DNA from: Manis javanica
Taxonomy: Eukaryota > Chordata > Mammalia > Pholidota > Manidae
Length of the DNA: 64,000 bases
Assembly (NCBI RefSeq): GCF_040802235.1
Contig: NC_133157.1
Coordinates: 90,072,001 to 90,136,000, forward strand
Reading direction: 5' to 3'
Shown in pieces: positions 40,701 through 48,603 of this stretch (positions within the stretch are counted from its first letter, which is position 1; each line of letters opens with the position of its first letter). The notes under the pieces were generated by a model, which saw only the letters and a list, made by a program, of their open reading frames with translations, was not told the DNA's origin and searched no databases. The position numbers and the translations under genes were made by a program.

Positions 40701-43700
40701 ATGACCAGTCACAGTATAAGTGAGTATGTGCTTAGTTAGATCCAGGGCTGAGCAGTCCTCACCACAGGCCTGGGGCCAGGGTCGCACACCCAGCAAAGCG
40801 GCCCAGGCCCTTCTGTGGTCAAGGGCATGTGCTCATGGCTGATTCACGGGACTGCACATGGCTGAGGCCATGTCTTGCCCAAGGGGGGAGTAGCTGCAGC
40901 CCCTTTCCTTTGTGTCGGCATGGACGCCCTCCGGGAGCCACTATTGATGCTTTTGCCTGTTCTGTAATCTGACTTTTCTCTTTGGCCTCACATTGCTGGT
41001 ATTTTATGTTTAATCCTTTCTTCCCCTTCAGACCATGGGGCTCATGCCCACACCTAATGCCAGCCTTGTCCTTAGTGGTAATTCAATTTGTGTTTGTTAA
41101 TTGGTGATCATGTGAAGATGGTCTTCATCATCTCCACTCAGTGGGAGTGGGAGTCACCCACAATCACCCAGCCAATTAATGAAGAGCTGAGAGACTCTCT
41201 GAAGGAATTAAAGATTCTACAAATTTCTATCAAGAATTTATAAAGAAAAAATAAAGCCCAGGTCTCTAGTATAACATCAACACTATTTAAGTGTGGAGTG
41301 GTTGGTCCAGCCGCTGGGAGCCTGGGGACAGACAATCAGGTCCAGACCCCAGCCACCCACCTGCCCGTCCATGGGCCCCACCCCACCAGCTCCTGTCTCA
41401 CCCTCCTGTAGACCTCGGGTCCTGGGGAGGCCGGCAGGCAGCGTCCCTGGTGTCTGGAGCCCTATGCCAGCTGGAGGCCTGTGGGAGTAGATGCCCCCTC
41501 TGGGCCAAGGTCTCCTCAGCAGGAAGTTGGGAACTGCAGTCACCATCTCCAAGCTCAGGAGGAGTGTCAGTGTCCAGATGGCACACGGTGCCCGGCCCCA
41601 CCTCTGTGAGAGCCTCGCAGGCAGTCACCCAACTGTGCCCTGGTGTGTATAAATGCCCATCTGCATCAGAGGGGGCTGCACAGAGCCTGCACTTAGAGAA
41701 GGTCTCACGTCAGGCCGGGAGGTCAGAGCAGTTCCGGCTGCAGCGTCTGAGCAGCATTTTTAGCTTGGGTGAGAGGCCAGGCTGTTCCCTGGAACCCCCT
41801 TCAGGCTGACGGCCCTTTTCATTCTCCACGAGTCTTGCTTAGCTTCTGTGCTCACCTTTCTCTGGTTTTGAGGGACTTCCTGTTAAGTAGGTCTAGAGAT
41901 GGATGCTTTTATTTTGGAAACAAAATTAAATAAGGACAATAGAATATTTTTCCAGGATAACAAAAAAGGCAGAGCACGTCTGGCGTCCCTCTGATTGTAT
42001 GTTGGTGTCTCTCCCATGTAACTGTAGTATCATGAGTGGTAGTAACCACTCTGCCTGGACAGGTACCCAGAGGTCAGTCTTGCTGGGACCCTTTTCTGGA
42101 AACTAGCATGATGGCAAATTTTGGATGTATTAACGATGAGAATTTGGGCGGATTGTCCCTCTAGCATATAGCCAAAGGCACAGATGCCCACAGGGTCTCA
42201 GCGTCTGCTTACCAGGTAGCCTGAGCCGAGAGGCAGGTAAGCACGGCCTGGGCCTCACAAGGGCATCCGGCGGCAGTGCGGAGTCCCTGGGACCCTCCTT
42301 GCTGACTGAGAATCCGGGGTTCTCACAGCTGCTGCAAAATGGGAGGCTCAGGGTCTGTGCAGGCACAGGAGATCCCGCTGGTTGTCAACACCACAGGTGT
42401 TTGTTGTGAGGGAAACTGGGGGGAATGAACACATTTCTGGAACTTACATCTAGGCTCTGAGGGGTCGGTTTCAGGCCAGTACGTCAAAAATACATAAAGA
42501 AATCCGTGACTTTATTCTAACTGTTGGGGGTCAACTAACAAGAGCAGGGGGGTGAAGTGGAGACCCCCTCCCCACTCAGGAAGAGGCATCTGGGTGGTTG
42601 GAGAGCCTGCTGCAGTCACTGGGGGTCCACATGCACACGTCACCTGGGGGCTGAGGCCCTGCACTCCCAGTGAGTCCCCAGGTGGCCCCAGGGATCCAGG
42701 TCTGTGGCCCCAGGGGCCTTGCAGGGGTCAGACTTGGTCACACTCTGTAGTCACCCAGAAGATGTGACACTGGCATGGGGCCCACCTACCAAGATCCACC
42801 TGAATGGAAGTGGGGGGCAGGCTGGACCGAGCAGCCAGGTGATTCTAGGCCACAGCAGTGAGGGCGGCTGCCTTACAGTGGCGGTTCCCAACGTGGGGCC
42901 CCCGGACTGCAGCCGCAGCACCTCTGGGAAGTTGGCAGATACAGGGGCTCTCAGGCCAGGTGCCAGGCCTGCAGGTCCAGCATCTGCTTTTCAACACAGC
43001 CTGCAGGGGTTCCAGTGCAGCTGAAGCTTGAGAAGCACTGACTTGGAGAACTGAGACACAGAACGGGGGAAGAAGTGCGTGGAGGATGGAGTTTAGTTCA
43101 TCTATTTTATTTTCAACATAAAATGCACACTCAGAAAAATCTGTGTTCTCATTAGGGAGGATAATGACTCACACAGAGAAACTGGCAGGTCCAGGTCCCC
43201 CAGTTCCACAGAACCCATGGGCTCAGGAGTGCAGCTCACCTGCCCAACCCGGGAACTGCCTCTGCAGGGACCCTCCCTCCCTCCCACGTGGGTGCTGCCT
43301 GCCTGCATCTTTGCTTGTGATCTGAAAGTAACACTTGCTCTGTCCCTAAATGCCAGTGACGGTCCAGACTGCCAAACCCGGGACACACAGGGGGTCAAAC
43401 CCTCTGAGGCTCATCTTCACCAGCAGGCCCATTGAGATTCCTTGTGAGAGATTATTCACCTTACCAGGCAAAGAGATTCTTATCATCACCTTTGTCCATT
43501 CTGCCCTGGGGTTGGGGGTGTGTGATACCTAAACTTAGAAGAAAAGAGGCTGGACATGAGGCCCTGGGCCAGTGTGTGGGTGTGCCTGGTCCCTGCAGGC
43601 CAGCCTGCGGCCCTGCCTGACTGGATCCCCTTTCTTGGGGCAGGAGGCTGACCAAGTCCACGCTGCTGCTCATCCCGCTATTTGGAGTCCACTACGTGGT

Positions 43701-44981
43701 GTTTGCGGTGTTTCCCATCGGCATCTCCTCCACATACCAGATCCTGCTCGAATTGTGCATCGGATCATTTCAGGTGCGCGTGGAGGGGCTGCCCCTGCCC
43801 GAGGGCTGAGTGGCCGCTGACGCCCCTTCCTGCCCACAGGGCCTGGTGGTGGCGGTGCTCTACTGCTTCCTCAACAGCGAAGTAAGTCCCGGCGCCTTGG
43901 GACCCATGTGTGAGGGATCCCCCTGCCTGGAGGAGCCTAGGCCTCCGCCGTGGCCCCACGGCTCACGCGAAAGCCTCATCCCACGTCCGCGTGCCCCCGT
44001 ACCAGTGGAGAGATGGCACAGCCTCTCTTCACTCCAAGCCAGGGCTCCGCCGGAGGTCCCCCACCCTGCAGCCCCAGGGCCAGGCCTGCAACCTGCAGAA
44101 GGGCACCCACAGCCTGGGGCCCTGCTGGGGGCTCCACTGGGCTTGTCAGGCTGCTCCGTGCCCTCCTCTGGGGGTGGTCTCCCGGCCCACCGACTTTCCC
44201 TCGGGCACCTCTGCGCTCACGGGTTCCTCTGCCATTCCTCAAGACCAGCGCATCCCCAGTCTGCCTTCCCGCTGCCCCACCCCACATGGGGAGAATCACA
44301 GCACCCCCCACCAAGCCCTACTGCCTGTTCACCAGGCATCTTCCATACCCAGGGGCTCCCCAACCATAGGGGTCAGCCTGGGGGCGTGTGACCCGCCTCT
44401 GCGCAGCCACCCGCGCTCACTCCTGGGGGCTGTCCACTCCCTGCCCGCTGTCTCCCCCTCTCTGTGCTCCTCCCCAGAGCCTGGGCCTAAGCCCACCGTC
44501 TCTGGCTGCTCTGCCCCTCTCTGTCCTCGGGGTCTGTGCAACGCCCCACCTGCCTCTCCTTTCCAAACATCCCTCAAACGCACTTGGCAGCGAACCATGG
44601 TCCAGGTACCTCCAGTCCTGCTGCTGAGGTGCTTCTGAAAACCTACATTAACCCTGGGCCCAGGCCCTCCCGAAACCAGCCACTCAAGGCCTGGGTCCTC
44701 CAGCCTGACCCACCCAGCCAGCAAAGGGAGGGCAGCTTGCTCACGGGGTGACTCCTGGTGGGACCCCTGAGCGGCGTGTTCTGGCTTACATACTTGCTGA
44801 CCCCCAGGTGCAGGGTGAGCTGAGAAGGAAATGGCGAGGTCTGTGCCAGCGCCAGCCCACCTGCCGAGACCGCAGGCTCCATGGCTGGTCCTCCTGGAGA
44901 AACAGCTCAGAGAGCGCCCTGCCGTGCCCCCGGGGCTCCCGTGCCCCATCCTTCCTGCAGACAGAGACCTCGGTCATCTAG
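1600..44981 (+). CDS. VIPR2: VIPR2 (VPAC2 receptor), coding exons 3-13, 5' incomplete
   Basis: Joining the eleven exons listed separately gives one open frame of 386 complete residues plus the stop. It covers the second half of the extracellular hormone-binding domain, seven transmembrane helices and the cytoplasmic tail. VIPR2 is a class B (secretin family) receptor in the plasma membrane that binds VIP and PACAP and signals mainly through Gs to raise cAMP. Diagnostic features are the W-D-N-I-T-C-W motif, conserved ectodomain cysteines, the class B exon sizes (108, 98, 98, 61, 70, 92, 130, 42 bp), [12 protein letters not shown] in extracellular loop 2 and the C-terminal TSVI. Against the human protein (438 residues, recalled) this part is one residue short, because of a deletion in intracellular loop 2. 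Exons encoding the signal peptide and first ectodomain segment, and the promoter, are upstream of the window. The frame looks fully functional. Confidence 0.95.
2375..2661 (+). repeat. Local duplication A, copy 2
   Basis: This is a near-identical copy of 596-879, displaced by about 1.78 kb in the same orientation. Its right end runs without a gap into copy B1, with the trinucleotide CAC (2659-2661) shared between the two homologies. The minisatellite units at about 2452-2562 are included. Confidence 0.9.
2659..2743 (+). repeat. Local duplication B, copy 1
   Basis: This 85-bp segment matches 6507-6591 with only two substitutions noticed (CAGTTG versus CAGCTG, and CTTTCC versus CTTCCC). Homology stops sharply at CTT (2741-2743). 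It begins inside the last three bases of copy A2, so the two duplicated pieces form a composite block. Confidence 0.9.
4955..5060 (+). repeat. MIR relic, + orientation
   Basis: The core motif order CAGCTGTGTGAC, GGGCAAG, CTTCTCCCAGCCTC, then GTCCATAAAGTGAGG matches the conserved MIR core (AGCTGTGTGACCTTGGGCAA...CATCTGTAAAATG). Confidence 0.7.
5325..5395 (+). repeat. MIR relic fragment, + orientation
   Basis: CACTGAGCCCCAGAGCTTGT followed by CCTGCACAACAAGGAGAGTA resembles the segment of MIR that follows the core (CTGAGCCTCAGTTTCCTCATCTGTAAAATGGG). It is short and diverged. Confidence 0.45.
5838..5935 (+). CDS. VIPR2: VIPR2 exon 4 (end of extracellular domain)
   Basis: This 98-bp exon starts in phase 1 after CTTCTAG and ends in phase 0 before GTAAGG. 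It encodes [14 protein letters not shown], then [10 protein letters not shown] and H-D-P-E-D-E-S-K. It supplies the last ectodomain cysteines, the class B D-G-W-S motif and two further N-glycosylation sequons (N-I-S, N-C-T). The stalk leads into transmembrane helix 1 in the next exon. Confidence 0.96.
6507..6591 (+). repeat. Local duplication B, copy 2
   Basis: This is the second copy of the 85-bp B segment, 3.85 kb from copy B1 and in the same orientation. Flanking DNA on both sides is unrelated to the flanks of copy B1. Confidence 0.9.
6810..6880. repeat. Short degenerate minisatellite (CCCTGGGTCCCTCGG type)
   Basis: CCCTGGGTCCC recurs several times with variants between 6810 and 6880. This creates G-rich runs on the - strand and spurious open frames rich in G-P-R-D. 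Confidence 0.6.
7215..7420 (-). mobile_element. L1 3'-end relic, antisense
   Basis: The + strand follows the reverse complement of an L1MA-type 3' region. Landmarks are CAGTGTGATGTTTTTACACA, then AACTAATTATCAGTCATCTC, then GAACTTAGCTT and ACTTTGACCAATGTCACATA before a C-rich stretch. Confidence 0.55.
7422..7530 (-). repeat. MIR relic, antisense
   Basis: TCTCATTTAATCTTAGTAAC, ACTTTACAGACAGAAACTAA, then AGAGAAATGGCGTGACCGGTCAGAGG follows the reverse complement of MIR (CATTTAATCCTCACAAC...TTTTACAGATGAGGAAACTGAGG...GTGACTTGCCCAAGGTCA). Confidence 0.65.
14010..14130 (-). repeat. MIR relic, antisense
   Basis: CACTTACTGAACATTTACAA, CTTTACATGGATTTTTTAAT, GATAAGGCACTTTTATTATC and CTTTACAGCTGGGGTAACAG follow the antisense MIR consensus in the correct order. 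Confidence 0.65.
22860..22965. mobile_element. MER5A (hAT-Charlie) relic
   Basis: GCCACACGTGGCTCCAACAC, ACTTGAACTGTGGCCAGTGG, AACTGAGTAACTGGAGCTAA and AATTTTAATTTAGACTTAAG match the internal part of MER5A (GCCACATGTGGCTA..., TTTAAATTTAAATTAA...). It is a non-autonomous DNA transposon fossil. Confidence 0.6.
23990..24095 (+). mobile_element. L1 3' end
   Basis: The series TAATAATGTGGGGAACTGCC, ACTATGTTGTGCACTTGAGG, CCAGTATAACATTGTACATC and AACTACACTTTAGTAAAAAA resembles the 3' tail of L1 elements frequent in Laurasiatherian genomes. This is the best, though weak, taxonomic clue in the window. Confidence 0.6.
24991..25088 (+). CDS. VIPR2: VIPR2 exon 5 (transmembrane helix 1)
   Basis: This 98-bp exon enters in phase 0 after CTTCTTTGTAG and leaves in phase 2 before GTAAGT. 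It encodes [20 protein letters not shown] and on to G-S-I-I-L-C-L-F-R. This is the class B TM1 with the characteristic Y-T-x-G-Y-S-x-S segment. Confidence 0.96.
25440..25600 (+). repeat. MIR relic, + orientation
   Basis: TTCAAGAGCATGAAGGC, AGGGTTCAAGTCCTG, TAGTAGCCATGTGACCCTGG, ACAAATTACCTCACCTCTCT and GTGCATCTGTAAAGCATGGA follow the full MIR order. It is one of the best preserved copies in the window. Confidence 0.85.
27035..27135 (-). repeat. MIR relic, antisense
   Basis: CGGTTTTACAGTTAGAGAAA, GGAGGCCCAGAGAGG and CCAGGTCACTGAGCTGGAGA follow the reverse complement of the MIR core (TTTTACAGATGAGGAAACTGAGGC...AAGGTCACACAGCTAG). Confidence 0.6.
27395..27450. repeat. Polypurine tract
   Basis: This is an almost uninterrupted run of A and G on the + strand (GGAGGGAGGGAAGGAGAAAA and similar). 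It is a simple-sequence feature of mammalian introns that could form triplex DNA. Confidence 0.7.
27675..32120 (-). mobile_element. Old L1M element, antisense, 5'-truncated and decayed
   Basis: Read on the + strand, the segment follows the reverse complement of an old mammalian L1 from its 3' region toward its 5' region. Landmarks are CCATATCAAGATTTAGGACA (about 27700), CAGTTGCTCTGTATCCTTGC (about 28230), AATTTGCATTTCCTGATGGC (about 28315), GCTGGGTTTAATATGCTAAT (about 29050), an endonuclease-region stretch with CTCCAGCTATTATTGTGGAC (about 30190), GACAGTTATTTTCTTCCATC (about 31140) and CTGTTTCTGGCATGCCTAGT (about 31845). Stop codons break every frame, so neither ORF1 nor ORF2 can be made. The orientation is opposite to VIPR2 transcription, as is usual for L1 tolerated in introns. 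The exact subfamily and 5' boundary are uncertain. Confidence 0.8.
33108..33249 (+). CDS. VIPR2: VIPR2 exon 6 (intracellular loop 1, TM2, extracellular loop 1)
   Basis: This 142-bp exon follows CCGCCAG in phase 2 and ends in phase 0 before GTAAGG. It encodes [20 protein letters not shown], then [13 protein letters not shown] and H-C-P-D-Q-Q-S-S-W. The R/K-L-H-C-T-R-N-x-I-H-x-N-L motif is a class B hallmark of ICL1 and the start of TM2. Confidence 0.97.
34595..34690 (-). repeat. MIR relic, antisense
   Basis: CGCCCATTTGGTAAATGAGG, GGGGCTGAGGGAAGCCCAGC, GGTGTGTCACTGCTGACTGG and GGCTCAGGCTGCGCTCTGG follow the reverse complement of MIR. Confidence 0.55.
37180..37385. repeat. Degenerate CATATCCAC-type minisatellite
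   Basis: Variants of (G)CATATCCACACC, GTATATCCACATAAA and GTGTATCCACATATA recur with irregular spacing, mixed with alternating purine-pyrimidine TG/CA runs. The array is imperfect and produces a spurious - strand frame rich in cysteine, threonine and tyrosine. Confidence 0.55.
37927..38074 (+). CDS. VIPR2: VIPR2 exon 7 (TM3 and intracellular loop 2)
   Basis: This 148-bp exon enters in phase 0 after CCTGCAG and leaves in phase 1 before GTAAGC. It encodes [20 protein letters not shown], then [20 protein letters not shown] and F-T-A-Y-L-L-I-G-W. The Cys at the top of TM3 that pairs with extracellular loop 2 is present. Two oddities are seen. The class B E-G-x-Y-L motif reads E-G-L-H-L, and the loop 2 segment P-P-R-R of human VIPR2 (recalled) is one residue shorter (P-S-R). 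The reading frame is intact. Confidence 0.95.
38075..38623 (+). other. VIPR2 intron 7
   Basis: This is a 549-bp intron with consensus GTAAGC and TTTCTGCAG ends. Apart from its splice signals I see nothing notable in it. Confidence 0.85.
38624..38684 (+). CDS. VIPR2: VIPR2 exon 8 (TM4)
   Basis: This 61-bp exon, the standard class B size, enters in phase 1 and leaves in phase 0+2 before GTGAGT. It encodes [19 protein letters not shown], flanked by split Gly codons. The W in G-A-W and the L-E-D-T-G-C-W transition into extracellular loop 2 are conserved. Confidence 0.95.
38685..40089 (+). other. VIPR2 intron 8
   Basis: This 1.4-kb intron is notable for the telomere-like array at 39324-39481. 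The remainder shows no recognised repeat or exon. Confidence 0.85.
39324..39481 (+). repeat. Degenerate interstitial telomere-like array (TTAGGG variants)
   Basis: About 158 bp consist almost entirely of 6-bp units on the + strand: TTAGGG mixed with TCAGGG, TTGGGG, TTCGGG and TTTGGG. The longest perfect stretch is around 39419-39438. The array is G-rich on the VIPR2 coding strand, so the pre-mRNA would carry many GGG runs capable of forming G-quadruplexes. Open frames of G, S, L and F across it are artefacts. The human VIPR2 locus is near the 7q telomere (recalled), which fits a subtelomeric origin. Confidence 0.9.
40090..40159 (+). CDS. VIPR2: VIPR2 exon 9 (extracellular loop 2 and start of TM5)
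   Basis: This 70-bp exon lies between TTTCAATAG and GTAAGT. It encodes [20 protein letters not shown] and S-I-I. The C-W-D and P-W-W motifs of extracellular loop 2 are those of VIP/PACAP receptors, and the Cys forms the disulfide to TM3. Confidence 0.97.
40160..40627 (+). other. VIPR2 intron 9
   Basis: This 468-bp intron has a GTAAGT donor and a TTTTTGTGCAG acceptor. Nothing else was recognised. Confidence 0.85.
40628..40719 (+). CDS. VIPR2: VIPR2 exon 10 (TM5 and intracellular loop 3)
   Basis: This 92-bp exon enters in phase 0 and leaves in phase 2 before GTGAGT. It encodes [20 protein letters not shown], then [11 protein letters not shown] with the last codon split. I-R-I-L-x-Q-K-L at the cytoplasmic end of TM5 is the conserved G-protein coupling element. 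Confidence 0.97.
40720..43643 (+). other. VIPR2 intron 10
   Basis: This 2.9-kb intron contains a MER20 relic (about 42876-43041) and otherwise GC-rich sequence without recognised exons. The acceptor is preceded by CTTTCTTGGGGCAG. Confidence 0.8.
42876..43041 (-). mobile_element. MER20 (hAT-Charlie) relic
   Basis: The segment is bounded by CAGTGGCGGTTCCCAACGTG and AAGCTTGAGAAGCACTG, which resemble the CAGTGGTTCTCAA terminal inverted repeats. Internal pieces (GGCTCTCAGGCCAGG, CAGCATCTGCTTTTCAACAC) fit the body of MER20 read in reverse complement. Some MER20 copies act as regulatory elements in placental mammals (established). No function is shown here. Confidence 0.65.
43644..43773 (+). CDS. 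VIPR2: VIPR2 exon 11 (TM6 and extracellular loop 3)
   Basis: This 130-bp exon is flanked by GGGGCAG and GTGCGC. It encodes [20 protein letters not shown], then [12 protein letters not shown] and [13 protein letters not shown]-x-K-S-T-L-x-L-I-P-L-x-G-x-H-Y is the conserved class B TM6 motif. The donor GTGCGC is weaker than the others in the gene. Confidence 0.97.
43840..43881 (+). CDS. VIPR2: VIPR2 exon 12 (TM7)
   Basis: This 42-bp exon, the standard class B microexon, lies between CTGCCCACAG and GTAAGT. It encodes [14 protein letters not shown], the invariant TM7/helix 8 junction of secretin-family receptors. It is separated from exon 11 by only 66 bp. Confidence 0.97.
43882..44807 (+). other. 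VIPR2 intron 12
   Basis: This 926-bp, strongly C-rich intron carries overlapping stop-free stretches of about 200-240 codons on both strands, caused by base composition. I recognise no repeat or additional exon. The acceptor is CTGACCCCCAG. Confidence 0.85.
44808..44981 (+). CDS. VIPR2: VIPR2 exon 13 (C-terminal tail, stop at 44979-44981)
   Basis: The last coding exon starts [11 protein letters not shown], the helix 8 region, and ends [10 protein letters not shown] followed by TAG. The terminal T-S-V-I is the PDZ-domain ligand expected for VPAC2. The middle of the tail ([16 protein letters not shown]) differs a good deal from human, as is usual for receptor tails. Ser and Thr residues for phosphorylation are retained. 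Confidence 0.96.
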   Translation: MQGELRRKWRGLCQRQPTCRDRRLHGWSSWRNSSESALPCPRGSRAPSFLQTETSVI

Positions 44982-46370
44982 TCCACAGGCAGATGCCGGC
45001 AGTCCCCGCGGTGAGTCTGCGCTCCTGGGCTCGCCCCACCGCAGGACTGGGGGTGCATGGCAGCCAACACAGATCCAAGTCTGATTGTTGTTACTCCCTC
45101 ATTCTGGCAATTTTGTTCAGAACATTGTTTGGCCGCACAGACAGACCCATTTTCAAAGACAGCAGAGGACCACATGGCCCCTGAAATGAGATGCAGGGGG
45201 CCAGAAGGGGGCTCAGCCACTGCAGAAGGAAGGCAAGGGATTCTCTAATGTCAGCACCTGCTCTGGGCAGGGAGCCCAGGCCTGAGCTGGGTGCTGGCCA
45301 GCGACCTCCCTCTGCGCAAGCCTACCTCTGCCTCGTGCCTATACCACAGGGCAGTCCTCTTGTCTGCAGGACAGGTGCACAGAGGCCGGCTCAGGACTTC
45401 CCATGAAATTACTCCTGCAATCCCGTTAACCCAGCCTGCCTGGGCACCTCTGCCGCTCTGTCCCCATGCCCTGGGTCCAGCTCAAACCACAGGCTCTCCA
45501 CTCCCTGCTTCTCTGCCAGGAGAGCCGCCCAGTCCAGGGAAAGTCATGGAGGGTGTCCCCCAGGAAGCACGTCACCCCAGGGCCCCTCAGCCCCCGAACA
45601 CATGTCTCAGGGGCCACAGCAGGGGAGGCCACCAGTGGTGGTGGAGGCCTGCTTTGCTGCAGACACACCAGGTGGCTGCCCAGCTGTGTGTCTTCGGTGT
45701 GTGAGTGCCACACCCATTGAAGCCTGGGCTGGGAGCTGGCAGAGCCAAGCGGCAGTGTCCGGGGCCCTCCTAGCTGTTACCAGGTCCCCATGCCTGTCCT
45801 GGCTGCTGCCAGGCCCTGGTGTTAGTGGTGCCATGGGGACAGTGACACACTGAGGCCCATGCACGGGAACCAGTCTACCCTTCCTGGGAAAGGGAAAACA
45901 GTGCAGAAAGTATTTACTAATAGTCAGTGGAGCCGGTGACCACAGAGTCAAGGTGTGTCATTTTATGGTGTCATAAACATGTAGAAATGTCCGAAATCAC
46001 CTGAACCTCAATGAAACCTGATTTTGCATCTGTACGCTGAGCAGGAATTCACTTGGACCCACACATCCTGATGGACTCAGCCTTTGTAGCTGCGGACATC
46101 ACATTCAGAGATGTCCCTGCCTCCAGGGTGAAGTGGGCCTGGGAGGGAGAGGAGCAGGTGGACACACAGTGCCTCCTCGGGGCAGAGACAGGCGCCCACC
46201 CGAGGCCCCCCACCCAAGCAGGGGTGCGGTGGCGTGGCAGCCGGGCAGCTGCGTCTGGAGAGTCTCCCTGCGCACCAGGTGGAACCTCACCCAGACTGGG
46301 GAGGGCCCTCGACTGATTGGGAAAGAATCCTCCATCATGTCAATCAAGTGCCAGCAAGATAGGAATTCTA

Positions 46371-46376
46371 ATTAAA
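46371..46376 (+). terminator. Candidate VIPR2 poly(A) signal ATTAAA
   Basis: This is the first common poly(A) hexamer variant after the VIPR2 stop, 1.39 kb downstream. No strong GT-rich downstream element is obvious, so the assignment is tentative. Confidence 0.2.
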
Positions 46377-48428
46377 GCAAGAGTAGGAGCGAATGTCAGC
46401 AGCTGTAGAGTAAGGAAGAGCGGAGGGAGGGAAGGGAAAATCACCGACCTACTGCTCCACTTGGAGCAGAGCCCTCGCCAGTTCCTACTCCAGGGTCACC
46501 TGGTGCCCAGCGTCTGTGTGATCTGCACGGCATGGGAACTGTATCCCTACCACCCCAGGATTTGGGGGAGCCGCAGAGCACTGGGTGGAATGAGTTTATG
46601 TTCTGAGAACTTCCACTTCCCTACTGGTCTGAAATAAGACAGGGAAAGAGAAAAGGATCATGTTGGGACTTAGAAAGCTGAATGAAATAGCAAGGTGACA
46701 GAGACGTCCCCACAGAGGTGGAGGCTGGTGAGCTCCTGTCTTTATTGTGGAGAGGAGCTCAGAGACAAGTGCAGTCGGCTTCTGCAACGATAAAGTGTAT
46801 TTGATAAGACAGCACACGTTCAGATGGAGTGGGGCAACCTCAGCGAGGAGGTGCACTTAAGGGGTTACGGTTTGGGATTAGGGCCTTTTGGATAGGGTCG
46901 GCACAGGGCATGATTTAGAAGCTGATTCATAATTCCTTTGAAGTTTTGTCTTAAGACAGGGTTATTTAGGTAACTGTTGATCCGGATCTTGGCATTCTTT
47001 ACCCATGTAGGTTCATTTACACTCACGCCTCCAGCCCACGGCAGACTTCCTCCAGTGCAGACCCACTGGACTCAAATGGGGTCCTCTCTTCCAAGCCTGG
47101 TGCCTTGTGCTCTAAATACAATTAGAAAACAGAAGCCCGAGGCACTGGCCCCTCCAGCGGGGACTGCCAGCAGGGTGCGTCTCAGGTCCCGTGTCTGAGT
47201 AGGTCATTATGGCTCCATTGTACTTGTCTCCTGCACTGGGTTCTCTGAGTGGGTGGGAGGAAGGAGGTGCTGATGGGGGTGGGCTCCGCTGGTGGAATCA
47301 GGAGCAGCTGTCCCAGAGGAGGGACAGACATAGCCTTGGGACGGCGGCCCTGGGTCAGGGCCAACATTGCCGCCCAAGGAAATAGCTCCTGGTCCATGGA
47401 ACAGTCTTTGGTGGCCATGCATCATCCCTCTGGGTCCTCCTGAGCCTCCAGTGGAACTTGGAGGGTCTAGGTCTAGTAAGGCTCTAGTTAGCAACCTCAC
47501 GCCGTTCTATCCTGGGGATCCCCAAATGTTCATTTTTCAAGCTGTACTTTAATATGTTGGGGACAGTAGACATGTACACATGAGCTGTGACAAGGCCCCT
47601 CTCTTAACACCAGTTTAGATCAAATGGATTTCACAAATAAGCTTGAGGGAAAGGAGAGGGGAGGGTGGGAGGCCAGCCTGTCTGCAGAATGAAATCTCCA
47701 TGTCCTGTTATGGAATATGACTGCACTGTACTAGCAAGAGCCGAACAGACGCCTGCTTGCACAGCCTGCATCCTCCCTGCCTTGGGCACAGGCCGGGCAC
47801 CTACTGTGTGCAAGGTGAGCACAAAGCCCCAGGGGTGATGGGGAGAGATCCAACCTACTTCTGCTCCAGAGCTTGCGGCCCCATGAAGCCAGCAGAGCAC
47901 GCCGGAGGTAAGACAGCCACACATGCTCACACATGGGACTGGTGCCCTGGGAGGTCCCAGGACATGGAGTGCCACGGGCAGGGGGCCTCCCAGGACCTTC
48001 CAGGTGAAAAGCGCTCCCGTTCTGGGGCGGAACTTCCGCACTGCTGGCTAGTGGAAGCTGCGTGTGGCCCAGAGAGCCCGGACCGTGTTGGGACGCCCCC
48101 TGGCCGCCTCTCTGCTGGGTAATGCTGGGTCGGCAAGGCCATCCTGGGCTTTCCCAGATACCAGCCCAGAATTCTCCTCTCCCTATGTCCCCATTGTGAC
48201 TACGTGCAAAGTCCACAGAACTTACTTACTTGTATTATTTTTATACAAGGACAATTTTTAATATGAAAGCATAATGCAAAATGTGTCTGAGTAGATGTTC
48301 AAACAGTGCCCAAAGCAGCAGCCCACAAAACCTTCCAGGGAACAGCTGGCAGTGGCCATTTAAACAGACTGGCTCCTTAGTTTAGAACTGCATATATGCC
48401 ATTTTGTGCAGGACTAAGAACATTGTTC

Positions 48429-48434
48429 ATTAAA
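48429..48434 (+). terminator. Candidate distal VIPR2 poly(A) signal ATTAAA
   Basis: ATTAAA is followed after about 12 bases by the GT-rich TGTAGGTTTGTTTGG, a better downstream context than the proximal candidate. It would imply a 3.45-kb 3' UTR ending just short of DYNC2I1. Confidence 0.25.
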
Positions 48435-48597
48435 GACACTTCATGTAGGTTTGTTTGGAATCTAGTAACAGAGGAGACAATATTATAAGCTCTTCTAAGT
48501 AGAAATACTCTCAGAGAAGAACGCACTGGACATGACTATTTCCTCTGAAGCTCAGTAAACACCTAAAGTGTGTGTTTTTTCCATTCAAAAATAGTGA

Positions 48598-48603
48598 TTT
48601 ATT
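48598..48603 (-). terminator. DYNC2I1 poly(A) signal AATAAA
   Basis: On the - strand AATAAA occurs 174 nt after the DYNC2I1 stop codon, within CCAGTAAATAAATCAC. It is the first canonical hexamer after the stop and gives a short 3' UTR. Confidence 0.55.

Larger units (their letters stand above)
44982..48597. other. VIPR2 3' UTR and short VIPR2-DYNC2I1 intergenic region
   Basis: This 3.6-kb stretch lies between the VIPR2 stop codon and the putative DYNC2I1 poly(A) signal. The VIPR2 3' UTR must begin here. No canonical AATAAA occurs on the + strand within the first 1.4 kb, and the first variant hexamers are ATTAAA at 46371 and 48429. No other exon, RNA gene or clear transposon was recognised. 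Several stop-free frames exist but look random. Confidence 0.6.

Noticed and set aside
43910..44638. 242-codon + strand open frame
   Set aside because: It lies entirely in VIPR2 intron 12, in C-rich sequence with overlapping frames on both strands and no recognisable protein features.
44982..48597. Additional gene or long non-coding RNA between VIPR2 and DYNC2I1
   Set aside because: No spliced open frame, promoter-like CpG cluster or known RNA motif was seen. Absence cannot be proved from sequence alone.
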